The notes beneath the pieces are model-generated. The model was not told the origin of the DNA and made no database searches. It worked only from the letters and a program-made list of their open reading frames with translations. From Ruegeria haliotis (GTDB lineage: Bacteria > Pseudomonadota > Alphaproteobacteria > Rhodobacterales > Rhodobacteraceae), in assembly GCF_013377785.1 (NCBI RefSeq), contig NZ_JABXWT010000003.1, positions 1 to 54,947 on the forward strand: a stretch of 54,947 nucleotides of DNA. The letters run 5' to 3'. Both the position numbers and the translations under genes were made by a program. Shown one piece after another: positions 45,113 through 53,847 of this stretch (the first letter of the stretch is position 1; every line of letters starts with the position of its first letter).

Positions 45113-46303
45113 TCACAGTTTGCGGAACTGCGGTTCCAGCGCAGCGAGAGCTTCAAGAGTGTTCGCGTGCAGATGCGCATCCAGATACGGTTCAGCAGCC
45201 TGCATCGCAGCGGCGATAGGTTGATAGTTTTGCCACCCTTTCAGGGGATTCAGCCAAACGATCCGTCGGCCCTTACGACGGATACGCGCCAGGACATTGC
45301 CCAGCGCCTCAGGGTTCGAACTGCAATACCCATCCGACAGAATCAAAACGATGGTGCGCCCATTCAATGCCCGCGCGCCATAACCCGTCAGAAAGGTCTC
45401 CAGACTACCCGAGATATCGGTGCCGCCGCCGAAGCCTTCGGCCATAAGCGACAATCTCCCGGCAGCGCGCACGGAATCGTGGTCGCGCAGCGCATCGGTG
45501 ACGCGGATCAACCGTGTGTGGAACAGATAGGCATCCGCCTCGGTCCCACTGCCGATCAGCCCCTTCAGAAAAGCCAGAAAGACGCGCGAATAAACGGTCA
45601 TCGAGCCGCTGACATCGCATAAGGCCACAATCCGCATTGGGCGCGGTGGCCGGGTGCGGCGGTACAGATCAAGCGGCTCACCACCACGGGCCAGACTGGC
45701 GCGTTGTATCCGTCGCATGTCCAGCGCCGATCCCCTAAGCGCCCGTTTTCGTCTGCGTGATCGCCGGTCGCGAATAGCACGGGCGAGCGTCAAAGCAGCC
45801 ATTTCAGCCTTGTTTAGGGTCTCTTCATCCATTATCTCGCGCAGATCCTGGCGCGACAGGTTGGCCGTACGGGTCGCAATCAACTTGCCATCTGCCCCTT
45901 CAGCCTCCCCATCACCCGGATCAGACGTGGTGGCCTCATCCGTTTCGGTTTGAGTGTCTTCCAGATCCTGACTTTGGTGCTGCCAGATCATCGGTTTGGC
46001 TGATTGCACCCGAACATGTGCGGTCTGCGCCGTACCTGCCCGTTGTTTTCCCACATTGAACCAATAGGCGTCGAACAGCTCATCAAATCGAAGCCAGTCA
46101 TCGGCGTCGCTGGCGAGTAAAACACATAAAGCCTGACGCGCCTGTTCCACATCCGTTGCCTCAATCTCGGACAAGACCGCAAGGGCTTCTCCGGTTTCTT
46201 GCGGTCCAACACGTAGCCCGTTCATCCGCAGATGCGCAATGAAGCCAGACATACGATCCGCCAATCCAGCGGCGCGCGAGGGGAACCGGGTGACCTGCAT
46301 CAT
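45113..46303 (-). CDS. coxE: CoxE: VWA-domain CO dehydrogenase maturation protein
   Basis: Protein of 396 aa with a C-terminal von Willebrand factor A domain. The metal-ion-dependent adhesion site starts at DVSGSM (residues 230-235), with T/D partners in GFGGGTDISG and ILSDG. The N-terminal 200 residues form the helical CoxE-type region with an arginine-rich stretch (RDRRSRRRKRALRG). CoxE acts with the AAA+ ATPase CoxD in building the copper-sulfur-molybdenum site. Its ATG overlaps the coxD stop (46300-46303), showing translational coupling. Confidence 0.94.
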   Translation of the reverse strand: MMQVTRFPSRAAGLADRMSGFIAHLRMNGLRVGPQETGEALAVLSEIEATDVEQARQALCVLLASDADDWLRFDELFDAYWFNVGKQRAGTAQTAHVRVQSAKPMIWQHQSQDLEDTQTETDEATTSDPGDGEAEGADGKLIATRTANLSRQDLREIMDEETLNKAEMAALTLARAIRDRRSRRRKRALRGSALDMRRIQRASLARGGEPLDLYRRTRPPRPMRIVALCDVSGSMTVYSRVFLAFLKGLIGSGTEADAYLFHTRLIRVTDALRDHDSVRAAGRLSLMAEGFGGGTDISGSLETFLTGYGARALNGRTIVLILSDGYCSSNPEALGNVLARIRRKGRRIVWLNPLKGWQNYQPIAAAMQAAEPYLDAHLHANTLEALAALEPQFRKL

Positions 46304-47166
46304 GCCACCTTTCCGATCAGCCGATCCAAAACCTCGGGCGGGGCGGCATCATAATCGGCTGCGGTCTTTAGCAAGCAAACCAGCGTTGCCTGTACGTCGT
46401 CTCGTGATTTAGCAAGGTCATTGACCCCCAACCCGGACAGAGCAGCCGCCCAATCCAGCATCTCGGCAATACCCGGAGTTTTTTCCAGATCCTCTTGGCG
46501 CAAAGACTGCACGACACCAACAATCTGACGAGCCAGACGTCCTTCGACCTCGGGCATACGGGCTTGCAGGATCGCCATCTCTGTTTCGCGCGATGGGTAG
46601 CTCAGGAAGCTGTAAAGGCACCGTCGGCGTAATGCGTCCGACAGGTCGCGGGTCCCGTTTGCAGTCAGGATGACAATCGGCCTCGACCGCGCCTTGATCG
46701 TGCCAAGCTCGGGGATGGTGATCTGGAAATCGGACAGGATTTCGAGAAGATAGGCCTCGAATTCCTCATCCGCCCGATCAATCTCGTCGATCAGCAGAAC
46801 CGGGGGTTTCTCTTCGCTTATCGCCTCTAACAAAGGCCGTTTCAGCAGATACTCATCCGAGAACAGCTGCGCCTCGCCAACCCCGCCCTGTGCTTCACTC
46901 GCACGGATGGCCAGCAACTGTCGCTGATAGTTCCATTCATAGATGGCGTGACTGGCGTCTAGCCCTTCGTAGCATTGCAGCCGGATCAGCCGCGTATCGC
47001 GCCACGCCGCCACCGCCTTGGCAACTTCGGTCTTGCCCACGCCAGCAGGTCCTTCCAACAACAAGGGACGCCCCAGCGCCTGCGCCAGATGAAGCGCCAT
47101 AGCCAGCCGGTCATCAGCGACATAGCCCTGCGCGGCCAACCCATTTTGCACGTCACTCAAAGTCAA
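46300..47166 (-). CDS. coxD: CoxD: MoxR-type AAA+ ATPase
   Basis: AAA+ chaperone of the MoxR family, 288 aa. Walker A is GPAGVGKT (residues 39-46), Walker B is LLIDEIDRADEEFE, and the sensor region is IVILTANGTRDLSDALRRRC. In CO oxidisers CoxD is needed to mature the bimetallic [CuSMoO2] centre of CoxL. The frame starts at TTG 47166, with AGGA eight bases upstream. No ATG lies near, so the start is somewhat uncertain. A copy of the intergenic repeat (47180-47236) lies just upstream. Confidence 0.94.
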   Translation of the reverse strand: MTLSDVQNGLAAQGYVADDRLAMALHLAQALGRPLLLEGPAGVGKTEVAKAVAAWRDTRLIRLQCYEGLDASHAIYEWNYQRQLLAIRASEAQGGVGEAQLFSDEYLLKRPLLEAISEEKPPVLLIDEIDRADEEFEAYLLEILSDFQITIPELGTIKARSRPIVILTANGTRDLSDALRRRCLYSFLSYPSRETEMAILQARMPEVEGRLARQIVGVVQSLRQEDLEKTPGIAEMLDWAAALSGLGVNDLAKSRDDVQATLVCLLKTAADYDAAPPEVLDRLIGKVA

Positions 47167-47179
47167 AACCAGGATCCTA

Positions 47180-47236
47180 TCTTCATCTGGCCAAAAATAC
47201 CTCGGGGGAGGTTCGGAGGGGGCAGCGCCCCCTCCG
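47180..47236 (-). repeat. Intergenic repeat copy 2 (perfect hairpin plus TATTTTTGGCCAGATGAAGA box)
   Basis: On the minus strand a perfect 10-bp stem CGGAGGGGGC/GCCCCCTCCG with a 3-base loop (47214-47236) follows the coxL stop. Next come CCTCCCCCGAGG and the box GGTATTTTTGGCCAGATGAAGA (ending 47180), the same 22 bases as in copy 1 at 32931. It lies between coxL and coxD and could attenuate transcription after the structural genes. Confidence 0.75.
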
Positions 47237-47271
47237 TTCGGTCGGATCGGCGTCAGCCGGTTCGAAACCGA

Positions 47272-49689
47272 TTACCCGTGCATCCCCAGATTATTGGCAA
47301 TCTTCCAGATGCGCCAATGATCATGCGGCATATGGCTCTGAACCAAACCAAAGGGTCGGAACGCATCATGCACCGCGTTGGAAAACGCAGGCACACCGCC
47401 TACATTCGGGCTTTCGCCCACACCTTTCGCGCCAATCGGATGATGCGGGGACGGCGTCACCGTATGATCGGTTGTATAGTTCGGCGTCTCCCACGCGGTT
47501 GGAATGAAGAAGTCCATCAGCGTGCCGGTCTTGATGTTACCCATCTCATCATAGGCGATTTCTTGTCCCATCGCGATGGCCAGCGCCTCGGTCACACCGC
47601 CATGAACCTGCCCTTCGATGATCATTGGGTTGATCCGTGTGCCACAATCGTCCAGCGCATAGAACTGCCGGACCTCCCATTCGCCAGTATCCACGTCGAT
47701 CTCCATGACACAGATATAGGCCCCGAACGGATAGGTCATGTTCGGCGGGTCATAATAGCTGACCGCCTCCAGACCGGGTTCCAGCCCCGGAATGGCTTGG
47801 TTATAGGCGGCGAAAGCGATCTCCTTCATGGTCTTGAACCGCTCGGGCGCACCTTTGACGGCGAACCGATCGACATCCCATTCGACGTCGTTGTCATGCA
47901 CTTCCAGCAAATAGGCCGCAATCATCTGCGCCTTGGCGCGGATCTTGCGGGCTGCCATGGCGGTCGCGGCACCTGCCACGGGGGTCGAGCGAGACCCATA
48001 CGTGCCCAACCCATAAGGCGCGGTGTCGGTATCGCCTTCCTCCAGCGTAATGTCATCGGCGGGCAGGCCAATCTCGCTGGCGATGATCTGGGCAAAGGTC
48101 GTGGCATGACCCTGACCCTGACTGATCGTCCCAAGCCGCGCGATGGCCGACCCAGTCGGATGGATACGGATTTCACAGCTATCGAACATGCCCAAGCCGA
48201 GGATATCGCAGTTTTTCACCGGTCCGGCACCGACGATCTCAGTGAAATGCGTCAGGCCAATCCCCAGCACCTTACGGGTCTTACCAGCCTTGAAGTCTTC
48301 GACCCGTTGCGCCTGTTCTGCCCGAAGACTGTCATAGTCCACAGCCTTCAGCGCCTTTTCCCAAGCGGTGTGGTAATCGCCCGAGTCATATTCCCAGCCC
48401 AGCGCAGACTGATACGGGAACTGATCCGCTTTGATGAAGTTGATCCGGCGCAGCTCTGCCGCGTCCATGTTCAGCTTGATGGCCAGAACTTCGATCATCC
48501 GCTCGATGAAATAGGCGGCCTCGGTCACGCGGAAGGAACAGCGATAAGCCACGCCCCCCGGCGCCTTGTTCGTGTAAACACCGTCCACGGCTAGGTAGGC
48601 CATAGGGATATCATAGGACCCGGTGCATATATTCATGAACCCAGCCGGAAACTTGGTCGGATCGGCACAAGCGTCAAAACCGCCATGGTCGGCCGTCGTA
48701 TGACACCAAAGGCCGGTGATCTTGCCCTCTTTGGTTGCAGCGATCTTGCCCTGCATCCAGTAGTCGCGGGCAAAGGCGGTGGACATCAGGTTTTCCATCC
48801 GGTCCTCGACCCACTTCACCGGCTTACCGGTGACAATCGAGGCCACAACTGAGCAGACATAGCCCGCATAGGCCCCAACTTTGTTGCCAAACCCACCACC
48901 GATATCGGGGCTGATGACACGGATGTTGTGCTCGGCAATGCCCGAGATCAATGACACAACCGTCCGGATCGCGTGCGGCGCCTGAAAGGTTCCGTACAAC
49001 GTCAGCTTGCCGGTCACCTTGTCCATGCTGGCCACAGACCCGCAGGTTTCCAGCGGACAGGGATGGGTGCGGTGGTAATAGACCATCTCTTCGGCGACCA
49101 CGTCAGCCTCGGCCAGAACAGCCTCGGTCGCGTCTTTGTCACCCTGCTCCCATGTGAAGATATGGTTGTGGTGTTTGCGGGGCCCATGGGCGCCCTCGGT
49201 CTGACCCTCAAGGTCTTCGCGCAGGACGACATCGGATTTCAGCGACTCGAACGGGTCGGTGATGACGGGCAGTTCCTCGTAATCCACATCGACCAGTTCG
49301 GCGGCATCCGCCGCGATATAACGGTCTTCGGCCACGACAAAAGCGACCTCCTGACCCTGAAACAGCACTTTGCCATCGGCCAGAACCATCTGTTTGTCAC
49401 CGGCCAGTGTCGGCATCCAATGCAGGCCCAGCGGCGCAAGATCTTCGGCAGTCAGCACAGCGATCACACCGGGCAGCGCAAGTGCTGCCTCTTTGTTCAC
49501 GCTTTTAACGCGCGCGTGTGCGTAGGGTGAGCGGACGAAATCACCAAACAGCATCCCGTCCATCTTGATGTCGTCAACGTAATTGCCCTTGCCTTGGGTA
49601 AAGCGCACGTCTTCGACGCGTTTGCGGGCGCAGCCCATCCCTTTGAGATTGGCGGCGCGTTCTTCGGCGGTCAGGGTCTGATCGTTCAT
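47272..49689 (-). CDS. coxL: Form I aerobic carbon monoxide dehydrogenase, large subunit CoxL
   Basis: Molybdenum- and copper-containing large subunit of CO dehydrogenase, 805 aa. It oxidises CO to CO2 and passes electrons to the FAD and Fe-S subunits. The active-site loop reads AYRCSFR (residues 381-387, Cys384 being the copper ligand). This is the form I signature; form II enzymes have AYRGAGR. Other family motifs are [26 protein letters not shown] and [12 protein letters not shown]. The start at 49689 ([10 protein letters not shown]) overlaps the coxS stop (ATGA). Longer in-frame sequence upstream lies within coxS and is not used. Confidence 0.97.
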   Translation of the reverse strand: MNDQTLTAEERAANLKGMGCARKRVEDVRFTQGKGNYVDDIKMDGMLFGDFVRSPYAHARVKSVNKEAALALPGVIAVLTAEDLAPLGLHWMPTLAGDKQMVLADGKVLFQGQEVAFVVAEDRYIAADAAELVDVDYEELPVITDPFESLKSDVVLREDLEGQTEGAHGPRKHHNHIFTWEQGDKDATEAVLAEADVVAEEMVYYHRTHPCPLETCGSVASMDKVTGKLTLYGTFQAPHAIRTVVSLISGIAEHNIRVISPDIGGGFGNKVGAYAGYVCSVVASIVTGKPVKWVEDRMENLMSTAFARDYWMQGKIAATKEGKITGLWCHTTADHGGFDACADPTKFPAGFMNICTGSYDIPMAYLAVDGVYTNKAPGGVAYRCSFRVTEAAYFIERMIEVLAIKLNMDAAELRRINFIKADQFPYQSALGWEYDSGDYHTAWEKALKAVDYDSLRAEQAQRVEDFKAGKTRKVLGIGLTHFTEIVGAGPVKNCDILGLGMFDSCEIRIHPTGSAIARLGTISQGQGHATTFAQIIASEIGLPADDITLEEGDTDTAPYGLGTYGSRSTPVAGAATAMAARKIRAKAQMIAAYLLEVHDNDVEWDVDRFAVKGAPERFKTMKEIAFAAYNQAIPGLEPGLEAVSYYDPPNMTYPFGAYICVMEIDVDTGEWEVRQFYALDDCGTRINPMIIEGQVHGGVTEALAIAMGQEIAYDEMGNIKTGTLMDFFIPTAWETPNYTTDHTVTPSPHHPIGAKGVGESPNVGGVPAFSNAVHDAFRPFGLVQSHMPHDHWRIWKIANNLGMHG

Positions 49690-50180
49690 TCCGCAGCCTC
49701 CTTCTGAGCATTCAGCATGTCCGCCGAAGCCGCTATGGCCTTGACGATGTTCTGGTATCCGGTGCAGCGGCAGAGATTGCCTGCCATACCAAAGCGGATG
49801 TCCTCTTCGGTCGGGTTCGGGTTTTCCTGCAGCAGGCGATGGGCGCGGGTGATCATGCCCGGCGTGCAGAAGCCGCATTGCAGCCCGTGATGTTCGCGAA
49901 ACATCTCTTGCAACACACCAAGGCTGCCATCGTCATTGGTCAGCCCTTCGACGGTGGTGATATCGGCCCCGTTCACCTGCGCCACAAAGGCGGTACAGGA
50001 TTTGACCGACTTACCGTCGATATCCACCGTGCAGGCGCCGCAGTGGCTGGTTTCACAGCCAATATGGGGGCCGGTGATTTTCAGATCTTCCCGCAAGAAG
50101 TGAATAAGTAGCGTGCGCGGCTCGGCCAGCCCTTCGACCTCGCGTCCGTTCACGGTCAGTTTTACATGCATTTTCGACAT
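49686..50180 (-). CDS. coxS: CO dehydrogenase small (iron-sulfur) subunit CoxS
   Basis: Two-[2Fe-2S] electron-transfer subunit, 164 aa. The plant-type cluster cysteines are Cys42, Cys47, Cys50 and Cys62 ([10 protein letters not shown] ... SCTAF). The second cluster has Cys102, Cys105, Cys137 and Cys139 (QCGFCTPGM ... NLCRCTGY). It carries electrons from CoxL to the flavin in CoxM. It lies 13 bases after coxM, and its stop overlaps the coxL start. Confidence 0.97.
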   Translation of the reverse strand: MSKMHVKLTVNGREVEGLAEPRTLLIHFLREDLKITGPHIGCETSHCGACTVDIDGKSVKSCTAFVAQVNGADITTVEGLTNDDGSLGVLQEMFREHHGLQCGFCTPGMITRAHRLLQENPNPTEEDIRFGMAGNLCRCTGYQNIVKAIAASADMLNAQKEAAE

Positions 50181-50193
50181 CGTTGATCCTCCC

Positions 50194-51027
50194 TCAACCC
50201 GCGCGGCTTGATGCGCGGTCGATGGCGCGACGCAACATCACGGCGGCCACATGTTTCTTGAATTCGACGGGGCCCCGGTTGTCCTCAACCGGATCGATGG
50301 CATCCAGCATTGCGGCCACACAGCCCTCAATGTTGCCACCAGCCAGCCACGCACCTGCCTCTTCGGACCAGATCGGCGTGTCAGCCAGATTGGTCATCGC
50401 GACCGAGGCCTGCCCGTTGCCAATCATCACAGCCGCCGCAGCGGTCGCATAGTCACCAATCTTGCGCTTTTGCTTCTCATAGGCCTGCCCGACACCGGCA
50501 CCCGGCTTGGGGATCGAGATACGAGTCAGTATCTCTTCGTCCTCGCGAGCGGTGAAATACGCGGCCTCGTAGAAATCGCGCGCCGCAACGCTGCGGATGC
50601 CATCGGGGCCAGAAAGCTCGAAACTGGCATTGAGGCATTGCATTAACCCCGGCATGTCATTGCCCGGATCGCCGTTGGCAACATTGCCACCAATTGTACC
50701 GACGTAACGAACCTGCGGATCGGCGATCTGCAAAGCGGCCTCGCGGATCAGAGGGACAGCGACCGCAAGACCATCATGGGTTATCATCTCGTGCTGCGTC
50801 ACCATCGCACCCAGCGTGATGGTCTCGGCGCCGATATCGATGCCCTTCAGTTCGTCGATTCCCTGAAGATCGACCAGATGACCCATTTCGGCCATGCGCA
50901 GTTTCATCATCGGAATCAGGCTGTGCCCGCCCGCAATAACGCGCGCCTCGTCTCCGTGTTCCTGCAGAATGCCGATTGCCGAGGCGATGTCGCCTGGCCG
51001 GTGATACTCGAATCCGGCTGGTATCAT
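50194..51027 (-). CDS. coxM: CO dehydrogenase medium (FAD) subunit CoxM
   Basis: FAD-binding subunit of about 277 aa, first of the structural cox genes. The two FAD motifs of the family are visible: [14 protein letters not shown] near the N-terminus and [14 protein letters not shown] in the middle. The start at 51027 ([11 protein letters not shown]) has GGGAGG about seven bases upstream, whereas the longer frame to 51081 does not. The gene order M-S-L matches form I operons. The 141 bases upstream separate it from the MHYT-LytTR regulator gene. Confidence 0.96.
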   Translation of the reverse strand: MIPAGFEYHRPGDIASAIGILQEHGDEARVIAGGHSLIPMMKLRMAEMGHLVDLQGIDELKGIDIGAETITLGAMVTQHEMITHDGLAVAVPLIREAALQIADPQVRYVGTIGGNVANGDPGNDMPGLMQCLNASFELSGPDGIRSVAARDFYEAAYFTAREDEEILTRISIPKPGAGVGQAYEKQKRKIGDYATAAAAVMIGNGQASVAMTNLADTPIWSEEAGAWLAGGNIEGCVAAMLDAIDPVEDNRGPVEFKKHVAAVMLRRAIDRASSRAG

Positions 51028-51168
51028 AGTTTTCCTCCCTGGGTCGTCCAGTTCAATCGCCTGGGGTCTGGACCACAGCAAAGGCGGTTACGCCGACCCC
51101 GTTCCAGCACGTGGAAACGGGGAGCGCGGTCTGTTTCACGAAATGCGAATAAGCTGCACGAGCTGCGA
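51028..51168 (-). promoter_or_regulatory. coxM upstream region with an inverted repeat
   Basis: The interval contains an imperfect inverted repeat CCCCGTT-CCA-GCACG-TGG-A-AACGGGG (51097-51122) with one bulge. It may be an operator, or an RNA hairpin after the coxC-like gene; no U-tract follows. A transcription start for coxMSL is expected here or upstream of coxC. No clear direct-repeat LytTR box was identified. Confidence 0.35.
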
Positions 51169-52266
51169 TCAGAGGCCCAGCGCGTCGCGAATGTCATTCA
51201 GGCGGGATCGACTGACCGGGACCTTGGTCAATGCGTCAACGCCGTCAAAATAGCAGGTGCCGTTATCCTTGTGCCGCTCAAAACTGGACACGAATTTCGG
51301 ATTGACCAGATAACTGCGATGCGCCCGCAAAAACCCATCCGATGTCAGGCGCGTTTCAGCCTCAGTGATGGACCAGGGGCAGAACAGCTTCTCCGCATCC
51401 ATGTAGAGGACAGTGTAATGGCCTTCTGCACGGACGGCGGCGATCATTGCAGGTTCGGCAAAAAATGTCTGACCTTCCCGCTCGAACGGAATGCCTGCGC
51501 GCAGCACAGCGGCGGGTTCGGATTCAGGTTCGGGCGCATGCTCGGGTACGATTTTGGGTTCGGGTCCGATGACTGTGATCCCCGTCAGCAAAAAACCCCC
51601 GCAGATCAGAAAGACCGAAACCGTCACACCCATCGCCAAAACCTGATTGTTCAACGCCGGTCCAGCACCGCCGGTGGAGTCGCCAACCACGAAATCGGTC
51701 AGTCCGGTTGCAATGAAATGCATGGCGAACACGGCCACGGCGAAACAAACGGTGCCCAACAGGATGTTGCGATGCGTGCGGCTGTCATACGCGATCCAGA
51801 TCGCCAGCACCGAAAGGAGCACCGAGGCCACGGTCGACAAGATCACGTCGAAAGCACTATGGACCGGACGGCAGAGCTGCATCCCGGCCATCCCGATATA
51901 GTGCATCGAGACAATACCCAGCCCAACAATAACCCCCGCCCCCACCATGACGGGCATTGTGCGGGGTCGGAAATGCAGCAGCAACAATGCCAGCCCGACC
52001 ATCAAGATCGCGACCAGCGCGGAAATCAGGGTGATCAGGGCGTCATAGTAAAAAAGGATTGGCAGTTGCAGGCCCAGCATGGCAACGAAATGCATTGACC
52101 AAATGCCACCACCCAGCACCACGGCGGACAATGCGACGGTAAGCTTGCGCCTCTGATTACCCAGCTTCGATGCGCCATGCGTCAGATATAGACCGGTAAA
52201 GGCAGCCATCATGATCACGGCCAAAGAGGTCGCCACCAGCCAGGCGTTATGTGAATAGTCCAACAT
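51169..52266 (-). CDS. coxC: MHYT-LytTR membrane-bound transcriptional regulator (CoxC-like)
   Basis: One-component regulator of 365 aa. The N-terminal 230 residues form an MHYT domain of about seven membrane helices with three Met-His motifs (MHF at 58, MHYIGM at 121, MHF at 182) that are thought to bind a metal, perhaps copper, and sense a diatomic gas. A short proline/glutamate-rich linker (about 236-251) leads to a C-terminal LytTR DNA-binding domain (about 260-360, with EGHYTVLYMD and FLRAHRSYLVN). The same architecture occurs in CoxC and CoxH of Oligotropha, and coxC lies directly upstream of coxM there as here. Control of the cox genes by CO is therefore likely, by analogy. Confidence 0.9.
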   Translation of the reverse strand: MLDYSHNAWLVATSLAVIMMAAFTGLYLTHGASKLGNQRRKLTVALSAVVLGGGIWSMHFVAMLGLQLPILFYYDALITLISALVAILMVGLALLLLHFRPRTMPVMVGAGVIVGLGIVSMHYIGMAGMQLCRPVHSAFDVILSTVASVLLSVLAIWIAYDSRTHRNILLGTVCFAVAVFAMHFIATGLTDFVVGDSTGGAGPALNNQVLAMGVTVSVFLICGGFLLTGITVIGPEPKIVPEHAPEPESEPAAVLRAGIPFEREGQTFFAEPAMIAAVRAEGHYTVLYMDAEKLFCPWSITEAETRLTSDGFLRAHRSYLVNPKFVSSFERHKDNGTCYFDGVDALTKVPVSRSRLNDIRDALGL

Positions 52267-52349
52267 TTGGGTTTGAACGCCCTCCCCGACGCGAGGGAAA
52301 CGTTAGCAAACAGAATTGTCTGGCACAATCACCCGACGGCCCGGAACAA

Positions 52350-53837
52350 TTAAGCGTGTTTTTCGACCTCGCCCTCAGCCGGTTCGACATCCAACTCGAT
52401 CACTTGGGGTTCATCAGTCACTTCATCCTCTGCTGCCTCGGCAGATTCGGACTGATCTTCCAACGCGCCAACAATCAGCGGCAGCATGTGCACGCCTGTG
52501 GCACTGGCGATTTCAGGAGTTTGCGGCGTTTGCCAGCTGAGCGTATCAAAGCTGTGACAGTTGTGGCAAACAGGCGCCCATTCAACCTGAATATCATGGC
52601 AGTTGTCACACACCCACTGCGGTCCGCGCGGCGCGTTCAACGCCTTTGCCAACCATCCCTGTACCACCGCATCCGAGGAGCCTTCGCCGCGTTCAACTGC
52701 GGCCATCAAGGTATAGGCACGGGCATCGCCCTTTTCCTCTACGATATCACCCAGGGCACGACGGGCTTCGGGGAAGTCTTCTGCCACGATATTCAGCTCG
52801 GCCAGTATCAGACGGGTTTCCATATTCTGAGGATGGATACGGGTCAGCGCGGTAAAGCGCTTTATCCGATCCTGCGGGGTTTCGTCCGGTGCGATTTCAG
52901 CAAAGGCATGAGCCAGATCGGGGTGGGGTTGAGCCTCCCACGCCTTTTTCAGGATCTTGGTCGCGGGCCGGGGTTTGCCTTTTTCGATATAGGCCCGCGC
53001 AGCCATGGCAGCGGCAGGAACCAGGTCAGGCGACAGGCGGTTGGCCTCAATCGCGTGCTCCTGCTGTGCTACCGTAGCCGTGTCATCCAGAATGCCCTTG
53101 GCCTCGGACAGGGCCAATACCGCATCCCGGCGTTTGAACACATCCCTTGGTAGGTAGCCCGCTTTCAATTTCGACGTCAGCGTCGACCGCGCCCCGGCCC
53201 AGTCCTGAGCCTTGGTTTGCAGGTTCAGAAGGACGTCCTGTGTTTCCTGATGGCGTGGCTTGATCGCCAGCGCCTTTTCCGCCAGCTTGCGCGCGGTTTC
53301 GTCATCACCTTCGGCCAGTTTCTGTTTCATGATGCCGCGCACGCCAACAAAACGCGTCGCATTGTTTGCAACCAGCTTTTTGTAAGTGTCAGAGGCTTTT
53401 TGGGTATCCCCGGTCATCTCTGCCGCCTGCGCCACCAACAGATTGGTCAGTTCCGGCTTGTTCAACAGTTTCTCGGCCTTGCTGGCCTTGGTCATCGCCA
53501 CGCGGCCTTCGCCGGATGCCAGTGCCATCACGCCATCAGCCAGCGCCTGATACCCGCGTTGTTCGCGGCTGCGGTCGAAATAGCGTGACAGCGCTGTTTC
53601 GTCCCCGTTGAGAAACTTGAGCGTGGCGATCAGCAGGCTGAGCAGCTTGAAAAACAGCCAAACTGCAAAGACCAGCAAACCCAGTACAATAACCGACTGG
53701 AGCGGACCCAGAGTGTATTCGGTCCCCGCGACGGTGATCTGCACACCGCCGCTGGTCTGCATCAGGAATTGAGCGCCAAGGGCCAGCAGGCCAATAATCG
53801 CAACAAAAACAAGGATCTTAAACAATGACCACAGCAT
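52350..53837 (-). CDS. HemY N-terminal domain protein with C-terminal zinc-ribbon-like motif
   Basis: Membrane-anchored TPR protein of 495 aa of the HemY family, associated with heme biosynthesis gene neighbourhoods. Two transmembrane helices at the N-terminus (about residues 7-27 and 45-68) precede the HemY_N domain and a long run of TPR-like helices. Near the C-terminus lies CDNC...CHNC (Cys410, 413, 424, 427), a rubredoxin/zinc-ribbon-like metal site, followed by an acidic tail. It is probably the partner of the Mic60-like gene immediately upstream (10 bases). The biochemical function of HemY is not settled. Confidence 0.88.
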   Translation of the reverse strand: MLWSLFKILVFVAIIGLLALGAQFLMQTSGGVQITVAGTEYTLGPLQSVIVLGLLVFAVWLFFKLLSLLIATLKFLNGDETALSRYFDRSREQRGYQALADGVMALASGEGRVAMTKASKAEKLLNKPELTNLLVAQAAEMTGDTQKASDTYKKLVANNATRFVGVRGIMKQKLAEGDDETARKLAEKALAIKPRHQETQDVLLNLQTKAQDWAGARSTLTSKLKAGYLPRDVFKRRDAVLALSEAKGILDDTATVAQQEHAIEANRLSPDLVPAAAMAARAYIEKGKPRPATKILKKAWEAQPHPDLAHAFAEIAPDETPQDRIKRFTALTRIHPQNMETRLILAELNIVAEDFPEARRALGDIVEEKGDARAYTLMAAVERGEGSSDAVVQGWLAKALNAPRGPQWVCDNCHDIQVEWAPVCHNCHSFDTLSWQTPQTPEIASATGVHMLPLIVGALEDQSESAEAAEDEVTDEPQVIELDVEPAEGEVEKHA

Positions 53838-53847
53838 GGCAGGTCCT

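Noticed and set aside
46975..48594. 539-codon open frame on the plus strand across coxD and coxL
   Set aside because: It is antisense to conserved motifs of both genes and shows only histidine/arginine-rich shadow sequence.
49690..49878. In-frame N-terminal extension of CoxL by 63 codons
   Set aside because: The extension lies inside coxS in another frame and does not resemble CoxL; the ATG at 49689 overlaps the coxS stop as in coupled operons.
50776..52098. 440-codon open frame on the plus strand across coxM and coxC
   Set aside because: Antisense to two clear genes; glutamine/histidine-rich shadow without domains.
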